Of a stretch of 30,455 nucleotides of DNA, positions 10,701 through 21,205 are shown one piece after another. The DNA is from Ichthyophonus hoferi (lineage: Eukaryota > Opisthokonta > Ichthyosporea > Ichthyophonida > Ichthyophonidae), in assembly GCA_002751075.1 (NCBI GenBank), contig NAOQ01000664.1:1-30455 (forward strand), in the 5' to 3' direction. Under the pieces are notes generated by a model. It saw nothing but the letters and a program-made list of their open reading frames with translations. It ran no database searches and was not told where the DNA came from. Made by a program: the position numbers and the translations under genes. Numbering within the stretch: the first letter of the stretch is position 1; each line of letters begins with the position of its first letter.

Positions 10701-13700
10701 TACTCGCATTATTCTGTCTACATATATATATACTCTGTTGCTAACACGTGTACAATTAAATACACAGGGAAGTAAACCCTGAGGCTCTTCTTTACTCCCC
10801 TCCACCAATTAGGTCTACTTTTTCAAGTATGTCCAACCTCCTTGTCACGGATACTACTTCCACCTTGACTAGCAAGCCTACAACTGTATTAACACCAACG
10901 ATTACTACTAAAAAACAACAAAATTCACCACGTCAAAATGATGCAAACCTGGTAGAAAATCAAGATAAACAGTGTTGTCTGTGTGTGAGTAGAGACAAAC
11001 AAACTACCCCTAGTACAAATATGGTGCTAGTAAGTAAACATTTCTGTGGCCCGGCAGCTGACATGGCCGTCAAATTTGTATGCGAGGCTCGGGAGACCAT
11101 TGGTAATCGAGGGGTAAGTAAGTGTGGGTAATTTTCTTGCTGTGTATGTGTGTCTATGTGTGTGTATAGGTAAAAAGGGTCCTTGTAATCCTCGATTGTT
11201 TTTGTGTCCTCTCCTTTTATGTTTTGGTTTTGTTTGGTTGAAAAGATCTTTTGTTTTTCTTTTCTTGAAAAAGACTTTCACTGGTCGATGTAGTTTCTTT
11301 TTTATATTTGCATTGAGTAATTGTTTCGTCTGGCTTTTTATTTCTGTCTCTCTCCTCTTTATTTTTACCTTTCTTTTCAACCTCCCACCATATCGTTCTA
11401 TATTTCCCCTGCCTGTTTCTGTCAGCCATCATTTCATAGCTGTTTTAATTAACTCCGCCTCTCTAATCAGAGGTAGTAATATACAGGAATAATTAATAAT
11501 GTAATTAATAGTACTATATAGTTTAATTAGTACTAATTTATTTATAAGTGCTTTTATTACTATCTATTTTAAATGATAGTAATAACCCGTTTAATTATTA
11601 TTGATTATTCATAATTAACCGTAATTAAAATTTTCTTTCGTTTACATGGTGCTACAATTCAAAACATAGTTTCCTAGAGATTATAAGTTCTTTAAAATGA
11701 AAAAAAATAACTCGAAATATTTACACGTATGCATGATTGATATATATTTCCTAACTACTTCCAACAAGCAATCTAGAATTTATAAGAGAAATGAAAACCC
11801 TTTCTGACGCGGAACGTCAATAGGTCTATTTGTACTTTATTTACGCACATAATCAAACTAGTGTGATCAATATCCTATAGGGGGCCTTGGGGCCTAGTAA
11901 TTATACGGTCTTCCTTATAGGATAAACCTAATACATGACAGCTTCTCTGACTTCTCACACACTCTCCTTTCTCCCTTTCTCACTTCTCTACAGACGATCT
12001 CTCTATGCCTGGCTACCTGTTGTCATGGTCTAGTCACAGACGCTGATTACTGTGCAATGGATTGGCTAATGGATACTGTGGGTATATCACGTGACCAGTT
12101 ACTAGTGGTCACTGCATTGTCAGCCTGGGCCTCTCTCTCTCCCCAGTAAGTATTTATTATTATTTCTTGTCCGAAATATGTTATGACTATCCTGATTAAC
12201 ACATCCCACACGACGGGCCGTATGAACTTTACCATAGCATTTCATTTGTAGATCAACCAAAGTTTTAGTAACAAGCGCATCAGGCATGATTGGGAAAACA
12301 CTCATACGAGATGGTTAATCGCGATTGTAGTCTTAATCATAAGATACTTAAAATAGANNNNNNNNNNNNNNNNNNNNNNNNNNNNNNNNNNNNNNNNNNN
12401 NNNNNNNNNNNNNNNNNNNNNNNNNNNNNNNNNNNNNNNNNNNNNNNNNNNNNNNNNNNNNNNNNNNNNNNNNNNNNNNNNNNNNNNNNNNNNNNNNNNN
12501 NNNNNNNNNNNNNNNNNNNNNNNNNNNNNNNNNNNNNNNNNNNNNNNNNNNNNNNNNNNNNNNNNNNNNNNNNNNNNNNNNNNNNNNNNNNNNNNNNNNN
12601 NNNNNNNNNNNNNNNNNNNNNNNNNNNNNNNNNNNNNNNNNNNNNNNNNNNNNNNNNNNNNNNNNNNNNNNNNNNNNNNNNNNNNNNNNNNNNNNNNNNN
12701 NNNNNNNNNNNNNNNNNNNNNNNNNNNNNNNNNNNNNNNNNNNNNNNNNNNNNNNNNNNNNNNNNNNNNNNNNNNNNNNNNNNNNNNNNNNNNNNNNNNN
12801 NNNNNNNNNNNNNNNNNNNNNNNNNNNNNNNNNNNNNNNNNNNNNNNNNNNNNNNNNNNNNNNNNNNNNNNNNNNNNNNNNNNNNNNNNNNNNNNNNNNN
12901 NNNNNNNNNNNNNNNNNNNNNNNNNNNNNNNNNNNNNNNNNNNNNNNNNNNNNNNNNNNNNNNNNNNNNNNNNNNNNNNNNNNNNNNNNNNNNNNNNNNN
13001 NNNNNNNNNNNNNNNNNNNNNNNNNNNNNNNNNNNNNNNNNNNNNNNNNNNNNNNNNNNNNNNNNNNNNNNNNNNNNNNNNNNNNNNNNNNNNNNNNNNN
13101 NNNNNNNNNNNNNNNNNNNNNNNNNNCTAAAAATTTCTACAAAGATATAACAACTTTGAACATTTATTTTAATGTCACTGATTGACTACCCCTCACTGCC
13201 CCCTATTATATTCTCACTACCTCATTGGTCTATAGCTTCGACACCTACACAGTATTATTACTACTAAGCAGTTAAATAGAAAATTTCTGTGCGCCATTTT
13301 CCATTGAGTTTGGCAATCGCCTCACTATTTAACCTCAAACATACCATATATATATACTCAAAGAAGCAACCAAATTATCTAACTTCGGTTTTATCTGCCT
13401 AAAAAGGCAAGCAGAGAGTAAGAGACTGGCTGACCCAGATCACATGACATGGAACGAAAGACGAATCGTTGGAAAATGTTGCAAGCTCGTGCTAGACATG
13501 GGGTTAGTATCCGTATATCTACCTAGTTACATGCACAGACATGTATACATTTATTTATGTTGATAACTATGTATATATATATATCTGGCAGGTAGATATG
13601 CTTTGCACCCTGTCTCTAATACTTTCCTACTAATTCCTGATTCTTCCTCTAATTATATCTTCTCACAAGTATACATACGTATTGTTTTCTCTTATCATCT

Positions 13701-14164
13701 CGTTTCCGGTATGTTCCTTTATTTCTTAATACAAATATAACTTGCTTTGGATCGGTATATATTTTCTACAGGTCCTTTTATCTTTGTAGGCAAATACACT
13801 TGTGGTTTGAACAAACGTGCACACATGGTGAAAAACGGCAAAATATATAGTAGCCTATCCAATAATGCGAATTGTTACTAGTTTTTCCTGGTGGCCCCAC
13901 ATATTCCCGTAAATGCATACATGCATTTCTCTTATTATCTTATTATTATTATTCCTTTACACAAATATGAACTATTGTGTTCTATCTCAGTATATATATA
14001 TATATATATATATATTAACGAATATGCTTTATTACAAACGAATATAACACAACACACCATACAGACGGATTGAATACCTCAAAGCCCATGGATTCAAGAC
14101 ACGTATATCGCTCTACTCTACTAAATCTGTGGAGAATATTCTACTGATTTCTATGTCGACATAA
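7727..14164 (+). CDS. TRMT13: tRNA:m4X 2'-O-methyltransferase TRM13 (TRMT13/CCDC76), 12 exons
   Basis: TRM13 enzymes 2'-O-methylate position 4 of the tRNA acceptor stem (Gly, His and Pro tRNAs in yeast) using S-adenosylmethionine. Exons: 7727-7780, 7864-7925, 8085-8306, 8544-8589, 8970-9061, 9588-9698, 10085-10160, 10435-10502, 10768-11113, 11994-12145, 13407-13502, 14065-14164. All phases close, giving 474 residues; the human protein is about 480. Domains in order: CCCH finger (C15 or C9, C24, C35, H38); U11-48K-type CHHC finger (C47, H53, H63, C67); methyltransferase with VELGAGTGGLS near 186-196 and LVSKHFCGPAAD near 331-342; ISLCLATCCHGL near 361-372; and the C-terminal segment RIEYLKAHGF...ENILLIS. 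A Thr/Asn/Gln-rich linker (about 260-325) is longer than I recall for the human protein. Exon 11 could use a nearby alternative acceptor, but 13407 keeps the phase. The 8307 donor is GC rather than GT. The product is unrelated to its neighbours. Confidence 0.95.
8085..8306 (+). other. TRMT13: TRMT13 exon 3 with GC-AG donor
   Basis: The exon encodes the CHHC finger followed by a Glu/Asp-rich linker. Exon 4 (8544-8589) opens only if one base completes a codon, so exon 3 must end in phase 2. The obvious GTATGT at 8220 gives phase 0 and a stop. The strong GC-type donor AG|GCAAGC at 8305-8312 gives phase 2 and yields ...VLERFPSDVIQEV, which matches the TRM13 helix after the finger. Confidence 0.75.
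8307..10084 (+). other. TRMT13 introns 3-6
   Basis: The intervals 8307-8543, 8590-8969, 9062-9587 and 9699-10084 are AT-rich introns with TG/TA microsatellites (8830-8930). Intron 6 has a 20-T run at 10044-10063 just before the exon 7 acceptor. No other gene is supported. Confidence 0.7.
10044..10063. repeat. Poly(T) tract next to TRMT13 exon 7 acceptor
   Basis: Twenty consecutive T form part of the polypyrimidine tract ahead of the acceptor at 10083-10084. Confidence 0.95.
11420..11940. mobile_element. Solo LTR A, in TRMT13 intron 9
   Basis: This LTR-retroelement fossil starts TGTCAG and ends ATGACA (short inverted TGTCA/TGACA termini). It is flanked by near-identical 5-bp repeats, GTTTC (11415-11419) and GCTTC (11941-11945). 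It aligns with the copies at 21365-21652 and 29643-29928. It is longer because about 263 bp (about 11482-11744) of unrelated AT-rich DNA interrupts it. A TATAAATA-type box in the related copies lies on the minus strand, suggesting the element is antisense to TRMT13. No internal coding region remains. Divergence from its sisters and the imperfect site duplication indicate an old insertion. Confidence 0.85.
11482..11744. mobile_element. Probable nested insertion inside solo LTR A
   Basis: Absent from the two sister LTRs at the equivalent point. AT-rich, with an 11-bp perfect inverted repeat (TTATTACTATC...GATAGTAATAA, about 11555-11586). I see no clear terminal inverted repeats, so its class is unknown. 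The alternative, that this is ancestral LTR sequence lost from both sisters, is less economical. Confidence 0.45.
12195..12310. repeat. Dispersed repeat R1, copy 1
   Basis: Shares about 100 bp, diverged, with 20046-20165: CACAC-n-GCGGGCCGT-like start, ATCA-CCRAAGTT-like middle, CGATTGG-like end. A third copy is in opposite orientation at about 23470-23562. The repeat was probably carried by a longer element lost in the gap. Family unknown. Confidence 0.6.
12358..13126. other. Assembly gap (769 N)
   Basis: A run of N inside TRMT13 intron 10. Exons 10 and 11 on either side join in phase and in TRM13 domain order, so the scaffold join is right at gene level. Confidence 0.99.
13503..14064 (+). 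other. TRMT13 intron 11
   Basis: AT-rich intron with a (TA)n run at about 13991-14014. No other feature seen. Confidence 0.75.
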
Positions 14165-15419
14165 AATAATAATATTAGATAGATGTACGGGTACGCCACG
14201 CCATATAAATATATATGAAGTAGTAATAAATGTAATTATAAGTTGATTTTTTAATGATATATGAGAGATGATAAATATAAATACAAAATAATGTCGCGAT
14301 GGAATGGAAGTAAATTTATTTTCATTGGTTTACCGTATTTCTCTGTATCTATTTATGTGGGCAACTAGAATGCCTTTTTAAACATGTATATAAGGTCAAT
14401 ATCCCTCGGGCAAATCTTCCTTTTACTATGGAATTATACTCTCTACTACATATATAAGTCCCTCTCCTTTAGTGTACGGCGCTGGCTTTCAAGGATTGTT
14501 TATTAATATAATAAATTCACATAGCAATGATTACTATAGTTGCGCACGTACACATACACTTAATGCACATCACGTATGTTAAGATATATTTAAAAAACAA
14601 TAAATATATACTTTTCTGAAGACTGTTTTAATCATGCTTTATGAAATCGGCTTTAAATTCAATTATATAAACCAAGTCTCGACTAGTAATTACTAGTACC
14701 GACATGTATTTCATACTCTAAACTTCACCAATCCTATTCTCATTTTACGTAAATGATCCTGATTTATATTTGTAAAATGGACGAAAAATGTTAACATCGT
14801 GGCGTAATTGGCACATCTAAATCAAATCTTTTACATATACGTATATATATGCATCACATACCTTTTGACAGTTAAATAAACACCTAATTACTTTTTATCA
14901 GGCCCCTGGTAATCGTGATGCCTTTTTCGATTTTAGTTCGTTGAATCGTGTGAAAGATTGCTCTTGATCACCCCATTTTTGATCTCCCTGGCCAGTGCAA
15001 AACGTAAACATTTGTAAGTAAATAACACCTCAAAAGATACAATCCGTGTTATTTTCGCGCGTTAGTACCCTGGCTTCTAGAGCCGGTACACGCGAAAGCA
15101 AGTGTTATTTTACGCGTCTTGATTCAGCCATAGATTTCAGATAAACTACGGATACGAAGTAGCTGTTTTTAACTTCATTATTTATTTATTTTTATTTTTT
15201 CAGGTTTGTAGCGTTGGGTCTGTGCTTGGTCACTATTAATTATTTACTTTGCGGATATTCAAAAAAAAAATTGCTCGTAATTCAATTTGTGAAACCAGTT
15301 GAAATCTAAATTCGGAACTTGCGACTCTTGTGCAACTTCGGGAAACATTCGCATAAAAGAGACAATATTAACTATTACTATTATTTGAACTGTATTTTTG
15401 CTACAGAAAATGTGGCGAA
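14165..15419. other. Intergenic region downstream of TRMT13
   Basis: Convergent space between TRMT13 (plus) and the orphan exon (minus). An AATAAA at about 14226 could serve TRMT13, and minus-strand AATAAA motifs near 15180-15195 could serve the opposite gene. A CG-rich hairpin lies at 15046-15116. No coding evidence. Confidence 0.6.
15046..15116. repeat. CG-rich hairpin inside direct repeats
   Basis: GTACC (15065-15069) pairs with GGTAC (15085-15089), and GGCT (15072-15075) with AGCC (15081-15084), around a 5-nt loop. CGCG lies outside on both sides. The whole is flanked by direct repeats GTGTTATTTT at 15046 and 15102. It stands out because CG is rare nearby. Function unknown. Confidence 0.7.
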
Positions 15420-16446
15420 CTATCTGGATTCGCCTACTGTTTCAGCAATAACACCAAGGAAATAATCAGGTGTAGGGCATTCTGTTCTACGTCTTAATTC
15501 TGTCAAGTAAGAAGCCACTTCACCAGTCCTGACCCTTGGATGTGCCCATATCCCCCTACTAGGGCATGGGCGGGTGGTGTTCAAGCCAGACATTGTTGAA
15601 GGTAAGCCATCATAGAGCTCCCGAAGAATGATAGCGTCAAACGAATTATCGCCGTGAAAATTGACCGAAGTCAATTTTGCAGGCGCACTGATGTCAGGCC
15701 CAAGACCCTGCCAGTTAATTTTGAAAGGCTGTAGATTGGATGCAAATCCATCACTACGCCACTCGGTATCGCTACAACTGCTCTCCTCCTCTGAGCTTGC
15801 GCCGGAAACAGAAAATTGGCTGATTATATCAACAGGAGAACCATTTGTTGAATCGATATTACTGACTGGTGGTCTGAAATTGGAGTCTGCTCCTAGCAAA
15901 CGTACAATGTCCTCAAACTCCTGATCGTTCCCAGCATCTCGCACAGTGTTTTTGGAAAATTCTTGGCCAATGTTTGGAGACATGTTCCTGTCTTCCTTGC
16001 TAACAAGAATGCTTTCTATGTCCATTAGTGTCATGCCTTTGCTTTTATGGCTTCCAACTTGCATACCCTGGTGGCCAGTGGAAAACGCGGCTCTGTTGTA
16101 TGTAATATCCATCATCGAATTAGCTGTGAAAAATTCGTCGTGGAGGACCCCGCTAGTCGATGTGGGAACAACAGTTGAAAATGATCCCTTGTTTCCATTG
16201 TCAGACACGGAGTTCAGCATGCAAACCTTGTCACTAGTAAGACATGTTGGGAAAGAAACATTTCGCTGCGCCTCATTCCGTTTGAACGACATTTCAGAAC
16301 GCTGGTTTTCAAGCATGTCATCGCGTATACTATAACGAGGCTTTTTGTGGGGAAATCCAAACTGCTCTTGGGACATTAAAAAGTTAGAAAAGTCTGCCGA
16401 CTTATCATCAGATTCAGCTATTATTGACCAGCACATTGCAAATTTG
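15420..16446 (-). CDS. Unrecognised Ser/Asp-rich protein, last exon (about 341 codons)
   Basis: I do not recognise this protein. A single open frame ends in TAG at 15420 and contains an ATG at 16436. A strong splice acceptor lies just upstream on the minus strand (long T-rich tract, TTTCAG at 16447-16452), so this is more likely a terminal exon than a whole gene; its first two bases finish a codon. The product is hydrophilic with no membrane segment or signal peptide visible. It has an acidic Ser-rich patch (ASSEEESSCSDTEW, about residues 215-228 from the ATG) and a better-folded-looking C-terminus (GIWAHPRVRTGEVASYLTEL...DYFLGVI). Base composition is clearly richer in GC than the flanks and the frame is long for this AT level, so coding is likely. 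Upstream exons were not found. It could be a lineage-specific host gene or a domesticated transposon ORF. Confidence 0.6.
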
Positions 16447-16452
16447 TCTGAA

Positions 16453-17990
16453 ATTACGAAAAAAAAATGAAAAAAAATGTAATCAAGTTTATTTTTGAAC
16501 GCGTAATAGCTTCTTAAAAAATAAATTGAAATTGACCAGGCGGAAGAGAGACAAAATTATCACCGTTCAGCACAATCGATTACGAGGTACGTCTACAACA
16601 TACTGATCCTGAAGATCAAAAGTCGCTGTTAATGTCAAAAAAATCAATACATTAACAGTAAAGAAATCCCGCACGTTATAGACTGAGTTAAATTAGCGAA
16701 GTTAATTGTTTAATAAAGCTAGTCTTGAGCCGTTGGTTCCCCTGTGACTCGATATACAGGGGGGTCCAGATATTTGTTTTGATCAGAATCAATATTTTCA
16801 GTGAGAACAGATTCGTCTCTATAGAGCTTATAGGAATGGATCAATCCTGTAATTTTATAATATTACGTTAATTTTTATACTTATTGCCTTAATATTCGTT
16901 TTTGCTACCTATTGTGAATTTCAATAAGGTTTAAATAGTAATTTAAATAGAGATTCAAAAATGCATATTTAATCATCTACCCCCACCTCTGCTATCAACA
17001 AAAATTGCATAAATTGCACGAATTGCAGTGGATAACTAGCTAATAAACTAATTATAATTATTTATTTCTATGACGTCAACCCCAAATTGTTTTTTTTTTG
17101 CAAACACCTGGAGAATGGATCTGTAACTGTGTATCCATGATCGGGACCATACCAAAGTGTGATTCGCATGAAAAGGCACAATCATGAAGCCATTGTTAAT
17201 TCCTAATCCAATAAAACATACGATTACAAATATATATAATTATATAACGCAGTAAAGTAAAATAGTTAATATATTGACCCGAAATATTTTGCCAAACCAA
17301 CCAAGGTTTGTATAGGTGAAATATTTTTCCTTTATTTTTGCGACTCTAAACATTTCCAAAAAAAAATTCCCAATGATAGGTACAAAGTAGATAAGCCATA
17401 TTTGTGCATACTGATACCAAAATTAATTCTATCAACACCCTATTTTTAACTACTGATCGTTTATTAGTTTTCTGGCTAATAACCTTTAAGAGATTAACCA
17501 TAATGCTCAATCAGCACATGTCGTTAACTTCGCCACAATATTATGAACTGCATTTATGCATTGGAAGATTGTCATGTATATACATAATTTTAAAACGAAA
17601 AAAAAACAAAACATTTAGAACATTATCGTGTTCTATAATTCTTTTTTTTAGTAAAAAAAAAAAGAAAAAAAAAAAAGAAAAAAAAAAAGAAAAAACAACT
17701 ATGCGCCAAATGGAAACCGCCGGAGATAATGAAGAATAGTTAGAATTGCCGCCCTAATTTGTGCCTATTCACGTGAAACAAACTATGGGTCCATTGGGTT
17801 CAATTATTACACGCCAATGAGGTGCGATTATTGGGGTATCACTCGCACGCTGTAGTAATAAACATTCAGTTATTTTTTGTCTCTCAGATGACTATTCAAT
17901 TCGTGTCTAAATAGTAAAGCAAAGTAAACTTCATCAAATAATACAAATATAAATCGTAAAAATTAAATTTGTAATTTTTTTGATTGGACT
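16453..17990. other. Non-coding stretch with poly(A) low-complexity block
   Basis: AT-rich sequence. An A-rich block at 17653-17696 (runs of A broken by single G) may be the fossil tail of a retroposed sequence or a simple repeat. The upstream exons of the orphan gene may lie here but none is convincing. Confidence 0.5.
17653..17696. repeat. A-rich low-complexity tract
   Basis: Three runs of 10-12 A separated by single G. Confidence 0.9.
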
Positions 17991-18746
17991 CTAGGTATAT
18001 AATTTTAAAAAATTAATATAACTAAAACTCGTTAGCAAACTGGGGAAAAACTTTAATCCAATCATATTAATATAGCTAGCACAATCTTCGCCCAGTCTCT
18101 TGTAGATCAACGCAAATAATGATGTCTTGGTCATCATTGGTCTTTTCGGGCATGTTAAAAACTTATCCAACCCTGATAAGCTAAATAAAGAAATGTTGGC
18201 TTGGCTTTTGACACGCTCTGGCAGACCCATTGCATTACTTGTAAGAATAGCGGTTAATGGCCTAATTATGTATGCTTTAAGATAGGCCAATAAAAACAAT
18301 TAAATAAATTATTATAAGACGACCTTTTGCATTATGAAAATGGCTACGGGAAACAACCTTTTTCCTGAAGGCTTCTTTATAGCAATTACACTATACTGCC
18401 TACCATGACGGCGGTAGAACTCCGTGACCTGTTGTCTATTATAAACTTTGGGACCATGTAGCTTTCGCAAGTCCCTTTCGATTGGCTACCAAATAAGAAG
18501 GAGATCGATTAAATTACAAAAAAAGAATTTTTAATTGTTTTTATTTATTGGTTACAATTTATTTGAATGCAGGAATGTTGTTCTGTTGTTAATAGATAAG
18601 CGAAGGGAAGTCTGACTTTCAAGATTGTCTTATCCATAAAAAGTATCATGACCTGAAAATAAAATGGTGGAATCCTAAGCACGTGATTCCCATAAATCTT
18701 AGACCACTCTTTCCCGACGATAAGGAACAACCGACCATAGCTCAAC
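17991..18746 (-). CDS. Possible three-exon 3' end of an unrecognised gene
   Basis: Three minus-strand open segments join by canonical sites with matching phases. Exon 18746-18653 has acceptor TATTTAG, reads LSYGRLFLIVGKEWSKIYGN and onward, and ends in phase 0. Exon 18485-18404 has acceptor TTTGGTAG, reads PIERDLRKLHGPKVYNRQQV and onward, and ends in phase 1. Exon 18274-17991 starts in phase 1 and reads to TAG. Together about 153 residues. The last exon is hydrophobic and helix-rich, loosely like a HEAT-type fold, but I would not assign a family. The join is inference. The frame of the middle exon stays open past its donor, so that splice could be wrong, and the segments could be transposon relics. 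Confidence 0.35.
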
Positions 18747-18813
18747 CTAAATAGGCGAAAATTAACTTAGATGAAAAAAATACATCCAATAATATATATA
18801 TATATATATACTG

Positions 18814-18940
18814 TGTTAGTATTTTAGGTTACACTGAACTATGTAATTATTTTATATCCCTCGATGCTCTTGAATCATTGACACCATGGGAATTATGAGA
18901 TTGTTTGGTGTATTTCTTAATTAGGAATGATGACCCAACA
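18814..18940 (-). mobile_element. Candidate short LTR of the copia relic
   Basis: On the minus strand the end of the copia pol remnant is followed by a purine-rich AAGGAGG tract and then TGTTGGGTCA. About 127 bp further the sequence ends CTAACA, so the block has TGTT...AACA ends as LTRs do. It differs from the solo LTR family. No partner LTR was found in the window. Confidence 0.45.
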
Positions 18941-19460
18941 CCTCCTTATATGCAGTATATTGGTGTACTGAGTGGACAGAACCTAAAATTTATAAAAGTA
19001 CACGTGCATAAGGATTTTGACATTCTTGAACTTTTTCTTGGCCAGTCAATCTGCAGCTATCAGTTCTGAGGGGCAGCTACAACTTCAACCTCCTCATGAG
19101 TGGCACAGTCCCTGATGTACCAATATTGGATTTTGAAGTGTTTGGTGCCCCTTGGGACACAGTTCTGTTTGATTAGGTGTATTGCAGAAGGGTTATCGGT
19201 AAGTAGTCATACACATCCGATCTCAATGCATCGCTGTCCAGTGAAACTGCTGATGTAGATGATTTGTTCACATGCTGACAATGCAGTATTGTAGATTAAG
19301 CAGTTATTGGTTGTTTATTGAACAAGTCCACGGCCCAGCAGATAAGGCATCCAAATAGATGGCGCGCTGGTTGTGTTTGGCAACAAAATCCGCACCAGAA
19401 CGTGCTTTTCCACTGCGATCCTCAAGTTACGGAGTCGGTGCATAGTAATCATATCCTAGA
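18941..19460 (-). mobile_element. Ty1/copia retrotransposon relic (RNase H end of pol)
   Basis: The minus-strand translation shows the signature of copia RNase H: a TDNPSAI motif (the catalytic-Asp region), then GTKHFKIQYWYIRD, the usual TKHI-I-YH-IR block. The order is that of the family, with a purine tract and LTR-like sequence after it. The relic is broken many times and only the 3' part of pol is recognisable. The upstream limit is uncertain and degraded sequence may continue to about 20000. It is an old fossil. Confidence 0.85.
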
Positions 19461-20045
19461 TGACGTTTATTGCTTACTCTCTATTTATTGGTAAAATAGT
19501 TACCCTGAACGTCGGGTCAAATAGATTTATTATTAGCTTTCCTTGAAGCTAGACATCTAATGAGGGTCTGGAATGCATTGAGTGGATAACTTTGTTTTTG
19601 GCCTCCTTGATATGCTCTGTTAGGTTACAAACACAAACCGTTCACTCTGAGTCAATACGTAGCTATAATTGATTTGTCGATAAATAGTTTGCACATAGTG
19701 AATTAGCTAATGAGCTAAGGAAACATAAGTACGATGCTGCTATCAGTGAATAAGACATCATATATGCTATGATCCGCTTAATACCCCCGCTTAAGCCAAT
19801 CTACATGTTCATCTGGGTTTGAAAGGTCGTCCAGCAAATTCCTTAGAGATACTGGAAATAGGACTGGTATCTGTTGTACTGAGTTCTCTCAGATAGTCAT
19901 TGTCATGTAAAGGGCAAGCTAAAGCTCTTGTTATCTGCTCTTGAATCTCTCTCTCTTATTTTCAATAGATATAGATGCTTTTAGCTTCTTATTTGGCGAT
20001 TTGTTGTGTATCTAATAACTGTGATCTACATGTGAATATATATTA
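19461..20045. other. Degenerate sequence next to the copia relic
   Basis: Moderate GC, no long frame. It may be further eroded retrotransposon body on the minus strand, but no family motif is readable. Confidence 0.4.
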
Positions 20046-20165
20046 ATGCATTCCACACTGCGGGCCGTGCGAATCTTGCAAAATCATCGCTGAACTCCGA
20101 ATGAATACGTAAATCAGCCGAAGTTCAAGCGGATCGTGCAACGATTGGCCCATTATTAGTTGATA
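20046..20165. repeat. Dispersed repeat R1, copy 2
   Basis: The best-preserved copy of a roughly 110-bp repeat shared with 12195-12310 (same strand) and, inverted, with 23470-23562. Shared core: CTCCGAATGAA followed by TCAGCCGA-GTTC. Family unknown. Confidence 0.65.
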
Positions 20166-21099
20166 ACGCTCTTAAATATGTATATATTTATTGGTCAATT
20201 GCAAGCACTCAAACTAAATGAGATAATTAGCCATACAGCTAATCACATTAGGATACAATAGCATTAGATCATTTTGGATTAGATCTAATAATTCTAGTGG
20301 CTCTTGGGGTTGTTACGACAATCCAATTCTAATATATCCTTCCTAAAATGGCTTTTTAGCTAACTACTTTATTGGTTTAACTTCTCGAAAATATGTATTG
20401 TCAAATCAATTTACCAGATTGAAAACATTATCTTCAAAAACGTCACGCAATAATATGAACATCCTCCTTTTATTATTGAGTTTTGTTTTGTTTTAAACTT
20501 TGTTTTATCGCCAGTGCTAAATTTCTAGTTAACACCAATGTTGCGAAGTTCAATTGAATAATGTTTTTAGCCCGGTGAATTGATTTGCAAATACATAGAA
20601 TGTGAACAGCTTTATCGTAAATTCGGACATTTCCCATTATCTACGTGTGAAGGAATTAAGAATTAACTTAAATGGAGACAATGATAAATATTTGTATTAG
20701 CTAATCCAACCCACAATAGATCAAAGAAACCCACTATAATATTCGGATCTTATTGCAATACTTAAATACTATATTCCCCTATTTAGATGACGAGTTAACT
20801 CACTTTCTCAATGATGTAATGGTGTTCATATGCTGCATACTATGACAAGAACCAATTTACTTATTTTCTGGGCTTCGATCAAACGGTTTTACTCATCTGT
20901 GGGTAGCGATCTTGTAACAACTTGTTCCACTCATCGCACACGGTAATTAGATGTGCATGAGGCCATAAGTGTGTTACCCAAAGTCATTAGTATTTTTGTA
21001 GCAATATTAACATGACTATAGGATCCGGGAAAATACATTACAATTCTGTTTTCACATTTAAAAATGTGATTCCAATTTTTTTAATTTTATATGACTTCT
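20166..21099. other. AT-rich stretch without recognised features
   Basis: I see no gene, no long frame and no clear repeat here, apart from short TTTTG-type runs near 20480. Confidence 0.5.
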
Positions 21100-21205
21100 T
21101 CTTTTATAATCACTTATGATTATTGGCAATTATTATTACATGAATTCCGAGAAGAAAAAAAGAAGAAAAAAATTAGTTAGTATAATCTATTGATATTAGA
21201 TGGCA
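21100..21205. repeat. Dispersed repeat R2, copy 1
   Basis: Diverged duplicate of 22238-22335: TTATAATCA, CAATTATTATTA, an A-rich GAAAAAAA tract, TTAGTTAGTA-AATCT and a final GCAAT/CAGTAAT-type end occur in the same order in both. Both copies end shortly before younger insertions or unique DNA. Family unknown. Confidence 0.55.

Larger units (their letters stand above)
11114..11993 (+). other. TRMT13 intron 9, hosting a solo LTR
   Basis: An 880 bp intron. Its first 300 bp are T-rich (11160-11419), the next 521 bp are a solo LTR, and the last 53 bp are the CT-rich tract leading to the exon 10 acceptor. Confidence 0.8.
12146..13406 (+). other. TRMT13 intron 10 with an assembly gap
   Basis: 1,261 bp between exons 10 and 11, most of it unsequenced. 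The left part (12195-12310) holds a member of a short dispersed repeat. The right part (13127-13406) is unique AT-rich sequence. Confidence 0.75.

Noticed and set aside
12290-13150. 286-codon frame across the N gap
   Set aside because: It is open only because N codons cannot be stops; no evidence on either side.
14800-14811. tRNA A-box-like TGGCGTAATTGG
   Set aside because: No B box or cloverleaf pairing follows.
18924-19070. Plus-strand open stretch of about 45 codons (PPYMQYIGVLSGQN...)
   Set aside because: Antisense of the copia relic end and its LTR junction.
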